64,000 bases of DNA, from contig BDDD01002030.1 of assembly GCA_001972305.1 (NCBI GenBank), positions 186,001 to 250,000 of the forward strand. Reading direction: 5' to 3'. The stretch comes from Cephalotus follicularis. Lineage: Eukaryota > Streptophyta > Magnoliopsida > Oxalidales > Cephalotaceae. Position 1 is the stretch's first letter. Every line of letters starts with the position of its first letter. Both the position numbers and the translations under genes were made by a program. Under the pieces are notes generated by a model. That model was not told the origin of the DNA and did no database searches. It saw only the letters and a program-made list of their open reading frames with translations. Of the stretch, positions 45,493 through 57,587 are shown piece after piece.

Positions 45493-45695
45493 TTGCTCTG
45501 TTTCTGCAGAATTTGTCAATTCTTCAATCTTTACACTTTCAAACTCTAATTTGCACAACATTGGGTAGTATTCTTGCACTTTGGTAATTTTGCACTTGTA
45601 CCTGAAAATCAATATAACACAACCAAAGTAGTCTATTCCAAGCATAAAAATATAACAAATAACTCATTAAAAACAACACATTTTTATGCTAAACA

Positions 45696-46478
45696 TATAA
45701 CATATCAAAAAAACATACTGAAACTTAACATATTCAGAAAACTTAAAACATGTTCCAAGGGTCAATTATTAAATCATAAACCAAAAGTATTTTATTATTC
45801 ATGACCAACTCTAATAGAAAACATAACATGATCACACTCCTATGGATCCTTGACATAAAGGTGGTCATCTCTCATTCACACTTTCCCCCGCTGCTCCTGA
45901 TAACCTGCTGCATGGAAACAAAAAAGCGGCTGAGCAAACCTCAGTACGGATAAAGAATATAAAATAGTAAACAGTAATTTAAAAGCAGTAATATTTCAAT
46001 GAAACTCATAACAGAAATCTTAAGCAGTAAATCATTTAAACGTTCATTTCATAATACGTAATTTCATAACTTTTGAAACATATACGAAACATTTCAAAAT
46101 CACGATTTCATAATATCATAATTCATACTGAGCCACATAACATAACACATATTAGAAACATATATGGTAAGGGAGGCGCTAATTCCACATGCCCATTAGA
46201 ATTGAAGTGTACGGCACTACACAAGTCAATTCTCATATCATATCATATCACACATTGTATATCTTATCACATATGCCATATACTAGAATCGATTCATACG
46301 CCTATCATACATAGCGGATCCATAAATCCACCTCATGGGATTTATTCATAACATAAAGAGATGCCGTAGACAAATCACACCACTGCGGAAGTGTCATGTC
46401 CCCGTGCCAGGCCTACGACATGCCTATGGTACGCCCCATAGGTGGGTAGAATACTGAAATCATTTCCCAAAACGTTGA
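45696..46478 (-). repeat. Tekay 5' LTR, piece 2 of 3
   Basis: Continues the homology to the 3' LTR from the TATAA duplication (ACATACTGAAA...) to the GTTGA at 46474-46478. It includes the conserved hairpin CCTATGG-TACGCC-CCATAGG at 46423-46442. Confidence 0.88.
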
Positions 46479-46911
46479 TGTTCACGTAAAAAGAATGTTT
46501 TAAAATTTATAGCCGCAAGTGCACGGATCATGCAGTAACGGGTCGAACGCAGGGAAACATTAAACTAGTTGTAATTTACCCAACCTAGGTGAAGTATACC
46601 GAGTTTGAGATAAACTATTAAAAACTACTCCTAATTATGCAAAACAAAATAAATAATCAAAACAAGAAATTAAGACTTGGATAAATAAAAATGTTGAATT
46701 CGTAATACCAAGAAATAAAACATGCAATTTTTAAAACTAACAAATAAAAGTGACGAGAATATATAATTAAGAAACGGTTTTAGGGTATAGAAACTCACCA
46801 TAGATTGTATTGAACAATTCCATTTAGTTGAACGATCATACCTTGATAAACAACGGCAGCTAGGTCGATACGGAGTGCGGCGGTGATGACAAGACGTATG
46901 AGTAGACACTC
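46479..46911 (-). repeat. Truncated 3' LTR of the Athila-like element
   Basis: Matches the first part of 52672-54283 (plus-strand order) up to GTATGAGTAGACA, then joins integrase coding sequence at 46912. The missing remainder is about 1.2 kb. Confidence 0.88.
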
Positions 46912-47379
46912 TAAAAAATTCTTCAATCTTTGCCCATTTACTTTGAACACATCTTCAGTACCTGGCTTACATATCTCAAAAACACCATGTGAGAAAACAT
47001 TTTTAACAATATAAGGACCATCCCAACGAGATCTCAATTTTCCAGGAAACAAATGTAAACGTGAATTATATAAAAGAACCTTGTCTCCTACTTAAAAATA
47101 TTTACGTAAAATCCGCGCATCATGAAAAGCCTTGGTCTTTTCTTTGGAAATCTTTGCATTGTCATACGCGTCATTTCAAATTTCTTCTAACTCAGATAAC
47201 TGAAGTGCACGATGACTACCCGCAGTGGAACGATCAAAATTGAATTGCTTAATAGCCCAAAATGCTCAATGTTCTAACTCCACAGGAAGATGACAAGCTT
47301 TACCATACACAAGACGGTAAGGAGATTGACCAAGGTCAGTTTTGAAAGCGGTTTGATAAGCCCATAAGGCATCCACAAG
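46912..47379 (-). pseudogene. Athila-like integrase C-terminal tail, broken
   Basis: Follows the long pol ORF after its stop at 47380 and contains [21 protein letters not shown] and, at 47052-46912, [11 protein letters not shown] plus F-K-V-N-G-Q-R-L-K. Three or more stops interrupt it. Confidence 0.8.
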
Positions 47380-50300
47380 TCATGTGGACCAATCCTTTCT
47401 ATTGGGGTTGACTGTTTTCTCGAGAATTTGCTTGATTTGGAGATTAGATAACTCAACTTGCCCACTTGTTTGGGGATGATATGGTGTGGCGAGCTTGTGA
47501 GTGATCCCATATCTTTTCATAAGTGCTTCAAAAGAACGATTGCAAAAATGAGTACCTCTATCACTGATAATGGCACGTGGGGTGCCAAAACGAGAAAAAA
47601 TATGTCCCTTGAGAAATTTAACAACGATGGAGTTTTCATTGGTTCGACAAGGAATCGTCTCAATCCACTTCGAAACATAATCAACAGCTAAAAGGATGTA
47701 TAAATTCCCAAATGAATTTGGAAACGGACTCATAAAATCAATACCCTGAACATCAAAGATCTCGACCGTCAAAATCGGTGTCAAAGGCATCATATTTCGT
47801 TTTGTCACACGTCCTAAAGCTTGACACGAAGCACAAGCCTTACAGTACTGAAATGCATCTTTAAAAATAGTCGGCCAATAAAAACCACATTGTAAAACCT
47901 TAGCCGCTGTCTTGGTCGGGCTGAAATGACCACCACGTGCTTGATCATGACCAAAAGATAGAACTGAGTGATGCTCATGATCAGGAACACATCGTCGCAA
48001 AATTAAATTCGGACATGCTTTGAAAAGATAAGGATCATCCCAATAAAAATGTTTTGCTTGCGACAGGAACCTATGCCTAACTTGAGCGGACCAATCTGAG
48101 GGTACACTTCCCGTAACAAGATAATTCACTATGTCCGCATACCATGGTTCGCTCTCAACACGCAAAATCTGCTCATCAGGAAAACTCTCATCAATCAGAC
48201 CATGGACCTCGGGTGTATTGGAAAGTCGGGATAGATGGTCGGCTACCAAATTCTCAGTTCCTTTCTTGTCTCGAATTTCAACGTCAAACTCTTGAAGGAG
48301 CAGAACCCACCGGATAAGACGCGCTTTTGCATCCTTTTTACTCATGAGATGCCGAATTGCAGCATGATCGGTATACACAATGACATGTGATCCTAAAAGA
48401 TATGAACGAAATTTCTCAAGTGCAAAGACCACAGCTAAGAATTCCTTTTCAGTGGTCGTGTAATTCAATTGCCCATCGGAAAGGGTCCTACTCGCATAAT
48501 AAATGACGTGAGGTACTTTATTCATTCTTTGTCCGAGAATAGCTCCAATGGCACTATCGGAAGCGTCGCACATGATCTCAAAAGGCTCAGTCCATATGGG
48601 TGCCTGAATCATAGGAGCGGAAGTGAGCTCCTTCTTGAAGCGGTTAAATGCTACAAGGCACTCATCAGACAAAACAAAATCTTGATCCTTCGCTAGGAGC
48701 GAAGTCAAGGGGCGTGCTACCTTGCTAAAATCCTTGATGAACCTTCGATAAAAACCAGCATGTCCGAGGAGTGCTCGGATATCTTTCACATTACGAGGTG
48801 GAGGCAAATGCTTGATGACTTCAATTTTTGCTTTATCTACTTGAATTCCTTCTTTTGACACTACATGTCCAAGAACGATCCCCTTCTTTACCATGAAATT
48901 GCACTTCTCCCAATTAAGCACCAACTTCTTTTCTCGACTTCTTTCGAGCACTAATTTTAGGTGATGAAGGCATTGAGAAAATGAGGAACCATGCACAGAA
49001 AAGTCATCCATAAATACTTCAAGAAAGTCTTCCACCATGTCGGAGAAAATACTCATCATGCACCTTTGGAATGTAGTGGGAGCATTGCATAGGCCAAACG
49101 GCATGCGTCGGTAAGAAAATATTCCAAAAGGGCATGTGAATGTGGTTTTGTCTTGGTCTTGCAGAGAAATGGGAATTTGATTGTATCCAGAGTACCCATC
49201 GAGAAAACAATAATACTCATGACCAGCCAACCTATCTAGCATTTGATCGATAAACGGAAGTGGAAAATGATCCTTCCAGGTTGCTGTATTCAACTTTTGG
49301 TAGTCAATGCACACTCTCCATCCGGTTTGGATTTTCGTAGGAAGTAAATCAACAGTGGAGGATTGCACTACCGTTACTCCGGATTTCTTTGGGACAACGT
49401 GGACTGGACTCACCCATTGACTATCCGAAATGGGATAAATGATCCCATTGTCCAGCCACTTCAAGATTCCTTTTTGTGTGGCTTCTTTCATCAAAGGATT
49501 GGCTCTTTGCTGAGGTTCTCTAGAAGGTTTGGATCCTTCTATTAGATTAATGCAATGCTCGCAAATAGAAGGGCTAATTCCTTTGATGTCAGCCATCGTC
49601 CACCCAATTGCCTCTTTATTTTCTTTGAGAAGGTCAATAACCTCCTTTTCCTGACTGGGAGTAGGATAAGATGAAATGATAACAGGAAGAGTTTGGTTGT
49701 CACATAGAAATGAGTATTTCAATGTAGAGGGCAATTCTTTGAGTTCAAGTTTCGGAGGCTCCTTAATTGATGGTTTAGGCAAGGATGTGGACAAGGGGCC
49801 CACTGGCTCTAATGGTTGCATACTAAACACATCAACGAAATCACTTCCATCGACATCCTCTAAATCCCGCATGCAATCATTAAAATTTCCATCAAAATCA
49901 ATGTCGAAGTGTGTCTCAATATAATCGGGAAATGCATGGATTGCATTCAATCCATCAAAATCAGCAGAATGTTTACCCAATCGGAAAACATTAAAATCCA
50001 CGGACGTATTTCCGAAGCTTAATCTCATCAGACCATTTCGGCAATTGATTAACGCATTGCTTGTAGCGAGGAAAGGTCTACCAAGGATAACCGAAATTTG
50101 ATCATTTAAGTTTGCAACAGGCTGGGTGTCTAAGATGACGAAGTCGACAGGAAAGAAAAACTCTCCAACCTTTATCAACACATCCTCAATTTTCCCTCGC
50201 GGCACCTTCACAGACCAATCCGCTAATTTCAATGTCATCGTGGTTGGTCTTAATTCTCCTAATCCAAGCTTCTCATAAATAGATGATGGCAACAAGTTCA

Positions 50301-50508
50301 CACTCGCTCCTAAATCGAGCAAGGCATGCTCAATTTTCGTGTTTCCAATAACACAAGAGATTGTCGGACAGCCAAGATCTTTATACTTTTGCATCGTGGG
50401 TTGTGAAAATAGTGCACTAATGTTGGCTGCCAAGAAAGCCTTTTTCGGAGTATGAAGGATCCTCTTTTTCATGCATAAGTGTTTAAGGACTTTTGCATAA
50501 GAGGGCAC
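47380..50508 (-). CDS. Athila-like pol, 1042 codons open: protease, RT, RNase H, integrase core
   Basis: Longest open frame in the window. Order: protease [13 protein letters not shown] (about residues 65-77), RT with [32 protein letters not shown] and catalytic V-F-M-D-D, RNase H with [10 protein letters not shown] and Y-T-D-H-A-A-I, the integrase zinc-binding segment (G-G-H-F-S-P-T-K-T ... C-K-A-C-A-S-C) and core with [15 protein letters not shown] and S-G-Q-V-E-L. All catalytic residues I can place are present. The ORF ends in the integrase tail at a nonsense codon. The ATG at 50508 is simply the first in frame; the preceding stop separates it from gag by one codon. Confidence 0.9.
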   Translation of the reverse strand: MPSYAKVLKHLCMKKRILHTPKKAFLAANISALFSQPTMQKYKDLGCPTISCVIGNTKIEHALLDLGASVNLLPSSIYEKLGLGELRPTTMTLKLADWSVKVPRGKIEDVLIKVGEFFFPVDFVILDTQPVANLNDQISVILGRPFLATSNALINCRNGLMRLSFGNTSVDFNVFRLGKHSADFDGLNAIHAFPDYIETHFDIDFDGNFNDCMRDLEDVDGSDFVDVFSMQPLEPVGPLSTSLPKPSIKEPPKLELKELPSTLKYSFLCDNQTLPVIISSYPTPSQEKEVIDLLKENKEAIGWTMADIKGISPSICEHCINLIEGSKPSREPQQRANPLMKEATQKGILKWLDNGIIYPISDSQWVSPVHVVPKKSGVTVVQSSTVDLLPTKIQTGWRVCIDYQKLNTATWKDHFPLPFIDQMLDRLAGHEYYCFLDGYSGYNQIPISLQDQDKTTFTCPFGIFSYRRMPFGLCNAPTTFQRCMMSIFSDMVEDFLEVFMDDFSVHGSSFSQCLHHLKLVLERSREKKLVLNWEKCNFMVKKGIVLGHVVSKEGIQVDKAKIEVIKHLPPPRNVKDIRALLGHAGFYRRFIKDFSKVARPLTSLLAKDQDFVLSDECLVAFNRFKKELTSAPMIQAPIWTEPFEIMCDASDSAIGAILGQRMNKVPHVIYYASRTLSDGQLNYTTTEKEFLAVVFALEKFRSYLLGSHVIVYTDHAAIRHLMSKKDAKARLIRWVLLLQEFDVEIRDKKGTENLVADHLSRLSNTPEVHGLIDESFPDEQILRVESEPWYADIVNYLVTGSVPSDWSAQVRHRFLSQAKHFYWDDPYLFKACPNLILRRCVPDHEHHSVLSFGHDQARGGHFSPTKTAAKVLQCGFYWPTIFKDAFQYCKACASCQALGRVTKRNMMPLTPILTVEIFDVQGIDFMSPFPNSFGNLYILLAVDYVSKWIETIPCRTNENSIVVKFLKGHIFSRFGTPRAIISDRGTHFCNRSFEALMKRYGITHKLATPYHPQTSGQVELSNLQIKQILEKTVNPNRKDWST

Positions 50509-52272
50509 CTATTCAATGGCTTCAAGCAATGGAATATTAATGTGGACTTGCTTAAATGTTTCAATGATCTTCTCCATTGCTGGGGCTTTCTTGCTTTGCA
50601 ATCTTTTTGGAATGGGAGCTGGTGGGTCAAATGAACGCTTTGGCGCCTCGACCATTGCTTTGTTCTTCTCGCCCTCTTTCTCCTTCCTCAATTTATCGTG
50701 CGCATTCAATTTCATTGGTTGCACGGATGGGTCAGCCAATGGTTCTTGAAAATTTTCTCGTGCCAATGATTCCTCCATTTGCTCGTTCACATTTTCCGTA
50801 TGATCCGCTGGATAGTATTCATTTCCACTTCTTAGGGAAAAACTTGATTTGATGGACCCGAGGAGGAAGATGAATGATGTGGATTTACAGGTTGTTGGGT
50901 TGGAGCGGAATGGTTTAAGGTAGTCCTAGGATTCGGGTCAGGTTGTGAAGGCATTTTTCCTTTTTCTCTTTCGTGCAGAGCGGATGCTAGTTGTGAAATT
51001 TGTTTTTCCATGTTATGCTGACTAGTCATCATGGTGCTGATTAGAAGTTCTATGCTCTTTTCTAACGACGAAATCCTAGATGTATCATCCCTTTGGTTTG
51101 GCAAACTTTATGTCTGTTGACTTGAGAATTGATTTTGTGGTGGGAAGGATGGTCGAATAGTGTTCAAATTTTGGGAGAACCTTGGAAATGTCTGCTGTGA
51201 TGCAGACTGGCTAGGGATGCTCGAAGGTTGTCCTGAAAAGTGTGAGGGTGGGGCACCAACGCTAGAAGGCTGCCCCGAAAAGTTGGATTGTCCTCGCATG
51301 TTTTGTCCTTGACTCCATGAGAAGTTTGGATGATTTTGCCAACCCGGATTGTAAGTGTTACTATACGGGTTGTATTGGTTCATAGCAGATACATTCTCAG
51401 GATTATATTGGCCGTCAATATAGATTTGGCATTCTTCAAAAACATGGTTTGGGGACTGACACCAAGAACACATAGGGGTGCTTTGATCGATTTGATTTAC
51501 TTGTCTGGAACCCCTAATTAGTGATTCTAGTCTAGTCACGAGACTCTCTAGCTGTGCTTCTTTAGCAACTGCTCCTTCTATTACGTACCCTTTACTTGGC
51601 AATGCTCTCTCAGAAACTTGAGCTGACTCCCACTCTCTAGTTCGCTCACCCAAATCTAAAAGGAAATTCCATGCCTCGTTTTCATCAGTGTACGAGGTGA
51701 ACCCACCAGGACACATAGATTCGACCAATTGCTTGGTCTGGTAATCGATCCCTTCGTAGATGATTTGGCATAACTGCCACGTGTTCAAACCATGATGAGG
51801 ACACTCTAAAAGAAGATCCTTAAAATGTTCCATACATCTAGAAAAATGATTCATTTGGTTTTTGACGAAACTGGAGAATGTTGTTCCTAAGTTTGTTGGT
51901 TTTATGAAGGGAAAAGAATTTCTTAAGGAACGAGACAGTGAACTGATCTCAAGTGGAGATGGAATTAGTTGGGAGACTGTAGAGCCACTTCTTAGCTCCA
52001 TCTTTAAGAGCAAAATTGATGAATCGTAACTTGATATCATTGTTAGATAGTTGCTGAAGTTTATTGAGGGCACATACCTCCTCGAACTCTCGAAGGAAGA
52101 GATATGCATCCTCATGGGGTAATCCATGAAAGTGCGGGAGCATGCTAATGAACTGTGATTTTAACTCAAAATTGATACCGTTAGGTGCAGGCAACAAGAT
52201 ACTGGATGGTTGCGATGTCCTAGCGGGGTAGAATCTATCGCGAAGAGTTTGAATTGGGCGTGCGTCCGCCAT
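50509..52272 (-). pseudogene. Athila-like gag, two or three frame breaks
   Basis: The ATG at 52272 (M-A-D-A-R-P-I-Q-T-L-R-D) leads into the Athila gag core F-E-L-K-S-Q-F-I-S-M-L-P and F-H-G-L-P-H-E-D-A-Y. A frameshift near 51950 moves the reading to 52127-51108, which carries a knuckle-like C-S-W-C-Q-S-P-N-H-V-F-E-E-C and a Gln/Asn/Ser/Pro-rich C-terminus. 51104-50832 (coiled coil I-S-S-L-E-K-S-I-E-L-L) and 50790-50509 continue towards pol. Athila gags usually run into pol in one frame. Confidence 0.82.
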
Positions 52273-52647
52273 AGGTCTTGGTTGATTAATTCTTTCTTAG
52301 CGATGGTTTGGACCACGCACCCAATTGGTCATAAACTAATACTAGGTCAGAGAACCTAAGCTAAAGCAGCGAACACAAGGTCAAGGCAAGAAACCTAATT
52401 TATCTAAGTTAGAAAATTGTTAAAGTTTATGCAAATGAAGTTAAATGTTGTTAAAAGTTATGATGAACCTAATTATCTAAGTTAGACCTTGTTAAAGATT
52501 ATGCAATGATGTTAGAGATTGTTAAAGGTTATGATGATTCCTATTTAAACTAAATTAGAACTGTTACAAAAAACACAAAAACAGAAAAATAAAACAACAA
52601 TAAATACTACGAATCAGTCGAATAAATTTAAACTAATTTAAACCGTC

Positions 52648-52664
52648 TCCCCGGCAACGGCGCC
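52648..52664 (-). other. Primer binding site of the Athila-like element (tRNA-Asp type)
   Basis: The minus strand reads TGGCGCCGTTGCCGGGGA a few bases after the LTR, the characteristic Athila primer site. Confidence 0.88.
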
Positions 52665-52671
52665 AAAAACT

Positions 52672-54283
52672 TGTTCACTGTTAAAACGAATGTTTTAAAA
52701 TTTATAGCCGCAAGTGCACGAATCATGCAGTAATGGGTCGAACGTAGGGAAACGTTAAACTAGTTGTAATTTACCCAACCTGGGTGAAGTATACCGAGTT
52801 TGAGATAAACTATTACAAACTACTCCTAATTATGCAAAATAAAATAAATAATCAAAACAAGAAATTAAGACTTGGATAAATAAAAATGTTGAATTCAAAA
52901 TACCAAGAAATAAAACATGAAAATTTTAAAACTAACAAATAAAAGTGACGAAAATATATAATTGAGAAATGGTTTTAGGGTATAGAAACTCACCATAGAT
53001 TGTATTGAACAATTCCATTTAGTTGAACGATCATACCTTGATAAACAACAGCAGCTAGGTCGATACGGAGTGCGGCGGTGATGACAAGACGTATGAGTAG
53101 ACATGCTAGGTCTATACGAAGTACGGCAACGGCAGCGGCAAGACGTATGATTAGACATGCTAGGTCTATACGAAGTGCGTTCGTTGCGACAAATAGTATG
53201 AGTAGACTCCGTTGATTTAAGGACCATTTATTCACCAACTTTCAGTTTCACCGATAAGATGTTTGTGGATTTTAATCAGACAGACAAAGTGTGTGTGAAG
53301 GTAGAAAATTGAAGAATAAATAAAATATTCCAGGATTTTTATTGATGGAATTGAAACAATAACAATGTAGGTTTTGTTCTAACCCAAAAACCTTAAAAAA
53401 CTAGCTACAAAACATAATTAAAACTAAACTAAAAAGAAGAAGAAGGAGGGAGGCGGCTGCTGTTTACTCTACAGCTGTCTCCCTCGCGTCTCTGCCTTAT
53501 GACATATATATATACACACAGCCAGCCGAATACCTAAAACAATGCATAATTGTCCCATTTGTAAAAGCAATCAAAGCCGGTAATTTTTTCCTTTCCTTTC
53601 TTTGAATTGCGGCGCATGTGCTGGACTTGTATTGATTTATGCATGGACTCGTGGATGTTGTAGCGGATGGACTTGGGCGTGATGAAGCTTTATGGCTACA
53701 TGGTGATTATGCGTGTATGGGCTTCATGGGCTGCTGGCGTGTGTTGTTTCGTGAGATGCTGGACGCTGGATTAGACACAATGCATGGATTGATGAATGTA
53801 AGTGGCATGCATGGTTGCCTGCGCTGGACACTTATGCGCTGCTGATCAGTTGCTGGCCATATTGTGCATGTTGCTGGGCATTGAAGAATTGCAATGTGGA
53901 GAGTGATGTCGTGATTATGTAATCAGTGGGTCCACGTGCTTCAACATTTGTTTTCTTTTAATATCTCTTCTTCGGAGCTTTAAAATGAATCGGTCCAAGA
54001 ACGAAAAGTGCTCCAAATAATTTTATGAATAAAATGAGCCCAATATTCAATATCTTTTGAGGCTTAAATTTTGACTTCTCTCTTTTAAGTGGGTGTACTC
54101 TTGAACCGATCGTTGACTTCAAACCACTTTAACTCAAAAAGTAGGGTTTTAGCTTCATTTTCTCTTATTTCTCAATAATAGACATAATACCTGAAAATCA
54201 AATAAACACAACCACAGTAGCCTATTCCAAGCATAAAAATATAACAAATAACTCATTAAAACCACACTTTTTTATGCTAAACA
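52672..54283 (-). repeat. 5' LTR of the Athila-like element (1612 bp)
   Basis: Ends TGTTCACTG and GCTAAACA, matching 46479-46911 and both ends of the solo LTR 40477-45695. Its middle (about 53430-54170) does not match the solo LTR and contains no GACGTCGATG units. A short open frame at 53639-53845 has no recognisable domain. Confidence 0.88.
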
Positions 54284-56182
54284 GTTGATTTATCAAAATC
54301 AATTTAGAAACACATAAAATATGCTTTTTCAAGACATATCCAAAATTCATTCACAAACGATATCATAACTTACATTTCATAATCAGAATATCGACTCATT
54401 TATTTTTCACTATAAAGAGATGATCATTTCATAACATATCGTAACTGACGTATAAAGTCAGGAATATTAAATTCATAAAAAGTCAAAATCGACTTTATTT
54501 TCCAGAACATATCAAATTCATAAACATAACCGAGTTCATAAAATGAAGAACATATCATAAAAGGAAAACCGATTTTCGTTCAATAAAACCAGATGGCCAA
54601 ATAGCGATAGAAATCCGTAGCTTATGCGTTCACAAAAGTACTTACGAAAAGATTGTTAATTCAAACTCCCCTTTGTAGTACAACAATCTAAAAGACACAA
54701 AACTATTCATATAAGGGTCTGAGAATCGTTAGAGACATAAAACAGATTCATTACAGTATTTAGGACAGATCCAGATTGATTTGAAGAACAAACGGATCAA
54801 AACAGTTGAAAACAGGAATTTTCTGGGCAAAACAGCCGACTATTACAGAGCACCAGTCGACCGAGGAAGCTTTGCAGTCGACTAATCATCAGGGCTAGTC
54901 GACTACTCAAAACGAACTGTAGGCAATCGACTGTGACAGGGGTCCAGCCGAGTGTGCAAAGCAAGACAGTCGACTGATTCATACAAACAACCGACTACAC
55001 AAGGCTAGACAGCCGACTGTCAATAAGAATAGTCGACTATTCTGGACGATAGAACAGCAAAAACTTAGAAATTTCAATACAGAAACAGTCCAAACATGTA
55101 TAACCCTATTCCAGAGACATATGAACATATACGTAAGACATTATATGGCATTTGGACAGTAGGAAAAACATAGAATTGACATGATCCTATGACCAGTGGC
55201 TATTTTCAAGGAAAAACAAGGTGACCTCTAAACACATGCCTACACTTTTATAATCAAATTTTACTATCAAAAACCACATTCAGTTGCTAAGACCAGATTA
55301 CAACTTATCCATGGTGCTAACAGACTCAGGAACACAATGACGGGACATATAAATGCAGGAACCAAAACCAGTAAAACGTAGCAGCCTATATGCATATAAA
55401 ACCAAATAATAATGTGGAACAAACCATCACAGCAAGGATTACTAACCTATAATGGTTTAATAGACACTGAAACAGCAGGAAGAAACTCCACAAAACAATG
55501 TTAATTGGCTGTGAACAGAAATAGAAGAGGAGAGAAAGCAAAACAATTACACAGCCTTAAAACCAGTAAAAGAAAAACATAACCCAATTGAACAACAAGG
55601 ATTGAGATTACAAAACAAACCTGACTTGATGCAGAGACTGATCGAAGGACACAAAACAAACTCCTATATTGCAGAATTTGGCTGTGGCTTTGTAAAGAGA
55701 GAGAGGATGACATATAACAATGGTAATATCACTATCTAAACGGAAATAGGAGACCAAAAACTGATTGATAGGGTAACAAGAGGATTTTTAGGAGATAAGA
55801 ATGGAAAATAGGATTGAAACCGTGTGAGATGATAGGGAGAAAGAGAGAGTTATGGTAGAAGGAGAGAAAAGAGGGAGAAAAAGGAAATAAAGGGATTTTT
55901 AAATAATGGAAAAAGGAAATAGAATTTTAAAAGTAATAAAATAAGGATTTTGTTTTAATAAATAATTTAAGTTTTGAATAAAAGAATTATAATAAATATA
56001 ATCCATACATAAACATTCCAACATACTAACATAACCAAAAGTCCGTGCTGGTATCAATCAGCCTAAAACACATCGGCCCAAAACACAGGGCACACGGTCT
56101 TTATGACAAAACGATTTAAAAAGCCCAAACACAAACAAATCAAAGACCGTAAAACACATATACAAATAACCAGGGTATTACA
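54284..56182 (-). repeat. Tekay 5' LTR, piece 3 of 3 (outer end)
   Basis: From the GTTGA duplication (TTTATCAAAATCAATTTAG) to GGTATTACA. It includes a CAGTCGACTG-type cluster at 54834-55046. A purine-rich block at about 55830-55920 is absent from the 3' LTR near 35320. Confidence 0.88.
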
Positions 56183-57001
56183 CCTATGGCCTGGGAACAT
56201 GCTTAGCCCACGTCGCTGCAAGCGGTCCTCAAACACCACAACATCCACATCCTCGGGAGCAAGAACCAGAAGCTTCTCCAGGTCAGCCTTCTCGGCCACG
56301 GTCAAAGGTGTCCTCTAGTTATGGCGCACTGTATCCAAGGTGTCATACCATGGACATGGAGTGAAGCCAGGGAGATTCTTCACCATGAAAGACCTCCCCC
56401 TCCAACTCTTGACTGACTTGGTGTTCTTGGCCAATAGCATGGTCTGTTTTGCATGGGATTTGAAGTAGAAGTCGCTCTTGTTTGAAGAGGCGTTCAAGAT
56501 GTGGAACTCCTTGAATAGCCCCACGGTGGCTATCACCTCGGACTCCAAGCACCTTACTAGGAAACCGATGATGAATCCCCAAGACTATGCCTGGAGCATC
56601 GAGAGGTGAATTTTATAATACCTGAGGATAGTCGTGGCAAAGGGAGGTAGAGGGAGCCTCTGTCCATGTTCTAGGGCATCCTGGAACACTACAAAATAGC
56701 CAGGCTTGTTCTCTGTGACCATCATGGGATAAGCGGGTATCTCATACTCCAAGCTTTCGGGGATAGTGTATTCTTTGATTAACTCAGCTACCTTCCTTGA
56801 GCGTAGCTTGCTCTGGTCAAAATGGGTCCTAAAGACTTGGATCCCTGCTTTAGTGGACGCAAAGTCGGGAGCCCCAGTAGAAGTGGGCTCTATGTCCTCC
56901 ACGGCCCCAAGGGGACGTTCAGCGATGGTAACCCCTCTTGATGCTCGAGCTACCTCCTCAAGACTCCCTCTAATCCTCCTGGTCTGTTTAGTTCTGGCCA
57001 T
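56183..57001 (-). pseudogene. Antisense extra ORF of the Tat element, N-terminal part (gypsy-type transposon domain)
   Basis: The ATG at 57001 (M-A-R-T-K-Q-T-R-R-I-R-G) opens 138 codons. The block L-P-L-P-P-F-A-T-T-I-L-R-Y-Y-K-I-H is the signature of the putative gypsy-type transposon domain (Pfam Transposase_28). A TAG at 56585-56587 (where the family has Trp before S-W-G-F) stops it. The frame continues 56582-56315 with F-H-I-L-N-A-S-S-N-K and W-Y-D-T-L, a further stop, then 56305-56183 to the chromovirus insertion. The remainder is at 32849-30999. Function unknown. Confidence 0.75.
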
Positions 57002-57587
57002 GGCAGTTTCAGAGAGAGAGAGAGAGAGACGAGGATACGATGGTCATATAAAACCTTGGGGTACTCAAATGAGAGAATGAAAATGAAAAAAAGAAAAGGA
57101 AATCACCTTTTGATGATAAGGTTTTGAACGAAGCCTGAGTTTGAAGGTTGAGAGAATAGGTGAGTTGTAGAAAGCTCAGAGATTTGGAAGGCAAGAGAGC
57201 ATAAAGAATTTGCTCCCAAGAGAAGGGAGAATTTAAAGAACCGTGGATGGAATTCAAGCCTTCAGATCCCTTTTGATATGTACGGTGGAGATTAGATAGA
57301 CATGTAATGCGCGGGAAACGAAGGGTCTATGCACGGTAACTGAAGAGACCAAGGCGTACAAAACCCTTCCTCTTCTGTGTCATGATTAGCATTAATTGAT
57401 GGGATGCGAATTGGATGGGACAACTAGCAAGACACATGACATTAATTGGCCAACCAGGGCTAGGTTCTCAAGCCCAACAAAAGGTATAACTCTTTTCATC
57501 CATGGACCATAAGCCCCTTTTTGAGGTCAAGCCACATATGATCTCCATCTTCTGTCAGGCCCAGAAAATGAAGACCAGGGGGGCATA
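57002..57587 (+). other. Region between the antisense ORF start and the Tat 3' LTR, with polypurine tract
   Basis: It holds a (GA)n run at 57011-57029 just upstream of the antisense ATG, about 560 bases without coding sense, and the tract AGACCAGGGGGGCATA (57572-57587) directly before the LTR, the expected plus-strand primer. The antisense ORF's own promoter, if any, must lie here or in the LTR. Confidence 0.65.

Larger units (their letters stand above)
40477..45695 (-). mobile_element. Athila-type solo LTR nested in the Tekay 5' LTR, TSD TATAA, itself invaded
   Basis: Ends TGTTCAAGTAAAAAG and TATGCTAAACA match the LTR of the Athila-like element at 46479-54283. TATAA is duplicated at 40472-40476 and 45696-45700. 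No gag or pol lies between, only an LTR of the TGTAAGGCCCC family (40780-44570). About 175 bases of the Athila LTR appear on both sides of that inner LTR (40606-40779 and 44571-44745). Its right half carries a GACGTCGATG palindrome cluster. Confidence 0.88.
46479..54283 (-). mobile_element. Athila-like Ty3/gypsy element nested in the Tekay 5' LTR, TSD GTTGA
   Basis: Minus-strand element with 5' LTR 52672-54283, tRNA-Asp type primer site, gag, a long open pol, integrase tail and a 3' LTR cut to 433 bp. Ends TGTTCACG and TATGCTAAACA, with GTTGA at 46474-46478 and 54284-54288. The region from the integrase tail to inside the 3' LTR, where Athila elements carry an envelope-like ORF and polypurine tract, is deleted. 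The readable 3' LTR differs from the 5' LTR at about 18 of 430 sites by hand count. Confidence 0.9.
32850..56182 (-). mobile_element. Tekay-like chromovirus (Ty3/gypsy) inserted in the Tat antisense ORF
   Basis: Minus-strand element: 3' LTR 32850-35564, polypurine tract, integrase with a chromodomain-like tail, RNase H, RT, protease, gag, tRNA-iMet primer site, then a 5' LTR from 40334 to 56182 split by two nested insertions. Flanks are GCTAC (32845-32849) and CCTAT (56183-56187), an imperfect duplication. The homology of both flanks to one ORF still shows a single insertion. Without the nested parts it is about 10.3 kb. Confidence 0.88.

Noticed and set aside
53639-53845. 68-codon ORF in the Athila LTR
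   Set aside because: Low-complexity Met/Gly/Cys-rich reading in noncoding LTR; no homologue recognised and no partner in the sister LTR.
32845-56187. Perfect target duplication of the Tekay-like element
   Set aside because: GCTAC and CCTAT agree at only three of five bases. The insertion is supported by the split antisense ORF instead.
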